Part shown: positions 62,089-64,000 of the stretch, in pieces
Layout: every line of letters begins with the position of its first letter
Position numbering within the stretch: the first letter of the stretch is position 1
Origin: Porticoccaceae bacterium
Lineage (GTDB): Bacteria; Pseudomonadota; Gammaproteobacteria; Pseudomonadales; Porticoccaceae
NCBI GenBank assembly: GCA_018069525.1
Contig: JAGPUQ010000008.1
Coordinates: forward strand, 186,001-250,000
Length of the DNA stretch: 64,000 nucleotides
Direction: 5' to 3'
Notes under the pieces: model-generated
The model's input: the letters and a program-made list of their open reading frames with translations, nothing else
Database searches by the model: none
What the model was told of the DNA's origin: nothing
Position numbers and translations under genes: made by a program

Positions 62089-63969
62089 ATGAAGTTTTCT
62101 ATAAAGGGTGCCCTCGTATCGGCATCATTACTGGCTGCGTCGGCGCTGTTTTCAGCAAGTACCCAGGCCCTGGACGTCAGTGTTTCAGGTTTTATAAGGC
62201 AGGAAATGGCCTATAAATTGAACAATGATGAAAATCCGATGAACCATCATGGAAGCCTCTTAAACGGTGAGACGGTGCCCAACTCGGCGCTGACTAATCC
62301 TGGAAGTGTTGCGTTGTTGGATGCACTGACAGGCGGAGCCGCTAGCGGTGGGTTTTTACCGACGTCATTTACCAAGTTGGATGAGGGCAACGAAAACGAT
62401 TGGAACGTGTTTGCCACCAAGACTGAAATCGATTTCAGTCTTGGTATTTCGAATAATTTGAGCGGTTTTATCAAGCTGCGCGGCTACTACCAGCCGGATG
62501 TCTTTGAAGAGTTTGGCGACAACGATGGTTTTCGTGTTGATAATCGTGGTAACGAAGCCACATTACTGTCGTTTAGCGACGATGACTACATGATCGATTT
62601 CCCTTCGCTGTATTTAGACTATCAGCGTGGGCCACTGTGGTTGCGCGTTGGTCAGCAGCAAATCGCCTGGGGTGAAGGGTTGTTTTTCCGGGTTGCCGAT
62701 GTGGCTAATGGACTTGATTTGAGACGGCATCTCTTCCTCGACTTCGGTGCGGAAGAGTACTCAGATGAACGCATGTCTGCGCCCGGTATACGCGCAAGCT
62801 ATGTGATCAATAACGAATGGGAAATAGAAGCGTTTGTGCAAATGTTCCAGCCTTCCGTGTTACCCGTCAGGGGCTCTCCTTATAACTTGGTAAGTTATGC
62901 CTTTACGCCTAACTATCAGGAAGGTTTTGATAAGGTGGATGATAACTGGAACGCGGGCTTTCGCTTGCGAGGTCAGCTCGGCGATTTGGGTTTGCAGTTC
63001 TTTGCTGTGAGTCGCCACAATCCCGACCCTATTTTTACCTGGGCATCCGGCGGTCAGGTGCTGACGGGTGGAGCGGCGGCGTTGAATGGGCCGTTTGGTG
63101 CTAGTGGCAGTACTTTTGCCGACCAACCTTTTGTTCAGGAGCCAACTTATGGCGTTGACTCCGCCGTTGAGTGGTTTACTGTAGCAGGTCTGTCCGGTCT
63201 GGATGGCGTAGCAGCCTTAAACCGCCTGGTTGATGACTATGCTTACACGAATGATGCTTTTACTTTATTTAGTTTATTCGGCTTGACCGATGGCGCTGAT
63301 CCACATATTTCAACGGTTGATCAGGCCTATCCGATTCTTGATACTTTCTTTACCGGTTTGGGGCCTATAGGTGCTGAGTTAGAGGCAACGTATGCCTATG
63401 AAAACGTGTTCGGTTTTGGTTTTAACTACATCTTCTACGCTGAACCCGATACTTTAATGGATCAACTGGTGGTGCGTTTTGAAGCCAGTTATACGCCGGA
63501 TAAAAAATTCACCGATCCGGGCCTGTCGATTGACCACCTTGAGAAAGATGAGTGGGTGACGAGCCTGGTCTTTGAAAAATATCATCGCTTTAGCAATGAG
63601 TTCCCGGCGACATTCGTTGTCTTCGAGTGGATGCATAAATCGCAGAGCGATATGCTGGGACGTCATCTCAGCGGCCTCGGCGGCGATGCCACCCACCGAC
63701 CCGGTGGCGGTGAGGATGACCGAGGTTGGGATGGTTTGGTGTTTGCTTTTCAGCAGCCTTTTCCCAACCTGATCTGGCGCGCTGACCTGTCGGTATTGTA
63801 TGACTTGAATGGCGGTTTGTTTGTGCAGCCAGCAGTGCGTTATAAACCTTCAGGCACCTGGGCAATAGAGGCGTTTGCTAATTTTATCGATTCGAAAGAC
63901 AACGCGTCTATCTTTGCAGGCTCAGATTGGTCTGACGATGTTACTCTGCGGGTAACCTACCAGTTTTAA
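62089..63969 (+). CDS. DUF1302 outer-membrane beta-barrel protein (second)
   Basis: A 626-aa paralogue of the protein at 56215. Signal peptide MKFSIKGALVSASLLAASALFSASTQA; the mature start LDVSVSGFIRQEMAYK and the C-terminus RVTYQF parallel the first copy. Core barrel blocks are alike (QQIAWGEGLFFR; DVANGLDLRRHLF; FEASYTPDKKFT), while extracellular-loop-like segments differ in length and sequence, so the two probably differ in ligand range. An in-frame ATG at 62065 is less likely than 62089. A truncated GC-rich inverted arm follows at the window end. Confidence 0.88.
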   Translation: MKFSIKGALVSASLLAASALFSASTQALDVSVSGFIRQEMAYKLNNDENPMNHHGSLLNGETVPNSALTNPGSVALLDALTGGAASGGFLPTSFTKLDEGNENDWNVFATKTEIDFSLGISNNLSGFIKLRGYYQPDVFEEFGDNDGFRVDNRGNEATLLSFSDDDYMIDFPSLYLDYQRGPLWLRVGQQQIAWGEGLFFRVADVANGLDLRRHLFLDFGAEEYSDERMSAPGIRASYVINNEWEIEAFVQMFQPSVLPVRGSPYNLVSYAFTPNYQEGFDKVDDNWNAGFRLRGQLGDLGLQFFAVSRHNPDPIFTWASGGQVLTGGAAALNGPFGASGSTFADQPFVQEPTYGVDSAVEWFTVAGLSGLDGVAALNRLVDDYAYTNDAFTLFSLFGLTDGADPHISTVDQAYPILDTFFTGLGPIGAELEATYAYENVFGFGFNYIFYAEPDTLMDQLVVRFEASYTPDKKFTDPGLSIDHLEKDEWVTSLVFEKYHRFSNEFPATFVVFEWMHKSQSDMLGRHLSGLGGDATHRPGGGEDDRGWDGLVFAFQQPFPNLIWRADLSVLYDLNGGLFVQPAVRYKPSGTWAIEAFANFIDSKDNASIFAGSDWSDDVTLRVTYQF

Positions 63970-64000
63970 GCGTTACGATTGCAAGAAAACGGCGCCTCAG

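Overview
The window looks like a chromosomal segment of a gammaproteobacterium of roughly 50% GC. The housekeeping genes RapA, RimO, GlpE, PpnP, SlyD-type FKBP and RNase AM/YciV are all of gammaproteobacterial type. The catabolic cargo (copper membrane monooxygenase, Rieske oxygenases, DUF1302/DUF1329 envelope proteins) suggests an aerobic, probably marine hydrocarbon or aromatic degrader, perhaps related to Cellvibrionales such as Haliea or Zhongshania. The taxonomy is inference. I saw no transposase, tRNA, rRNA or CRISPR array.

Layout. (1) 1-18.7 kb is mostly core genome: a histidine phosphatase, SlyD-like FKBP, PpnP, a TonB receptor with a small secreted partner, a decayed second ppnP copy, GlpE, an AhpD-like protein, a GNAT protein, a class-I glutamine amidotransferase, RapA with an acidic insertion, a PHP phosphoesterase, a GIY-YIG protein, an RND efflux pair, DUF2288, RimO, NnrU and a truncated haemoglobin. 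(2) 18.7-23.7 kb holds aromatic oxygenation genes: an XylE-type catechol 2,3-dioxygenase and a BenAB-like Rieske oxygenase on the minus strand, diverging from a second Rieske alpha/beta pair. No reductase or ferredoxin is present. (3) 23.9-34.3 kb is a five-gene operon whose order and sizes match acetophenone carboxylase (ApcA-E), followed by an acyl-CoA ligase and a CobW-type GTPase. (4) 34.3-40.4 kb carries a chemoreceptor, two short-chain dehydrogenases, an orphan ParA ATPase and an AraC-type regulator. (5) 41.1-47.5 kb is a copper membrane monooxygenase (CuMMO) locus in C-A-B order with all known copper ligands, followed by a small HGG secreted protein, a membrane-anchored multicopper oxidase and a Met-rich membrane cupredoxin. 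(6) 47.8-64 kb has an MMPL/RND transporter, a YCF48-like periplasmic protein, a 1201-aa fused 2-oxoacid:ferredoxin oxidoreductase, and a DUF1302-DUF1329-DUF1329-DUF1302 block with a recent tandem duplication.

How it may work together (inference): the CuMMO would hydroxylate a hydrocarbon side chain, for example an alkylbenzene, at a subterminal carbon. A short-chain dehydrogenase would oxidise the secondary alcohol to a ketone. The ApcA-E-like enzyme would carboxylate the ketone to a beta-keto acid, and the neighbouring ligase would make the CoA thioester for thiolysis. The Rieske and extradiol enzymes would handle the ring, and the DUF1302/DUF1329/MMPL/YCF48 set would move hydrophobic substrate or product across the envelope. 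Joining an O2-dependent copper monooxygenase to a ketone carboxylase best known from anaerobic ethylbenzene degradation is the most notable feature of the window.

A second theme is abundant short tandem repeats (13-17 bp units, 2-8 copies) in intergenic gaps and, in-frame, in hydrophilic protein linkers and tails. They suggest ongoing slippage duplication in this genome.
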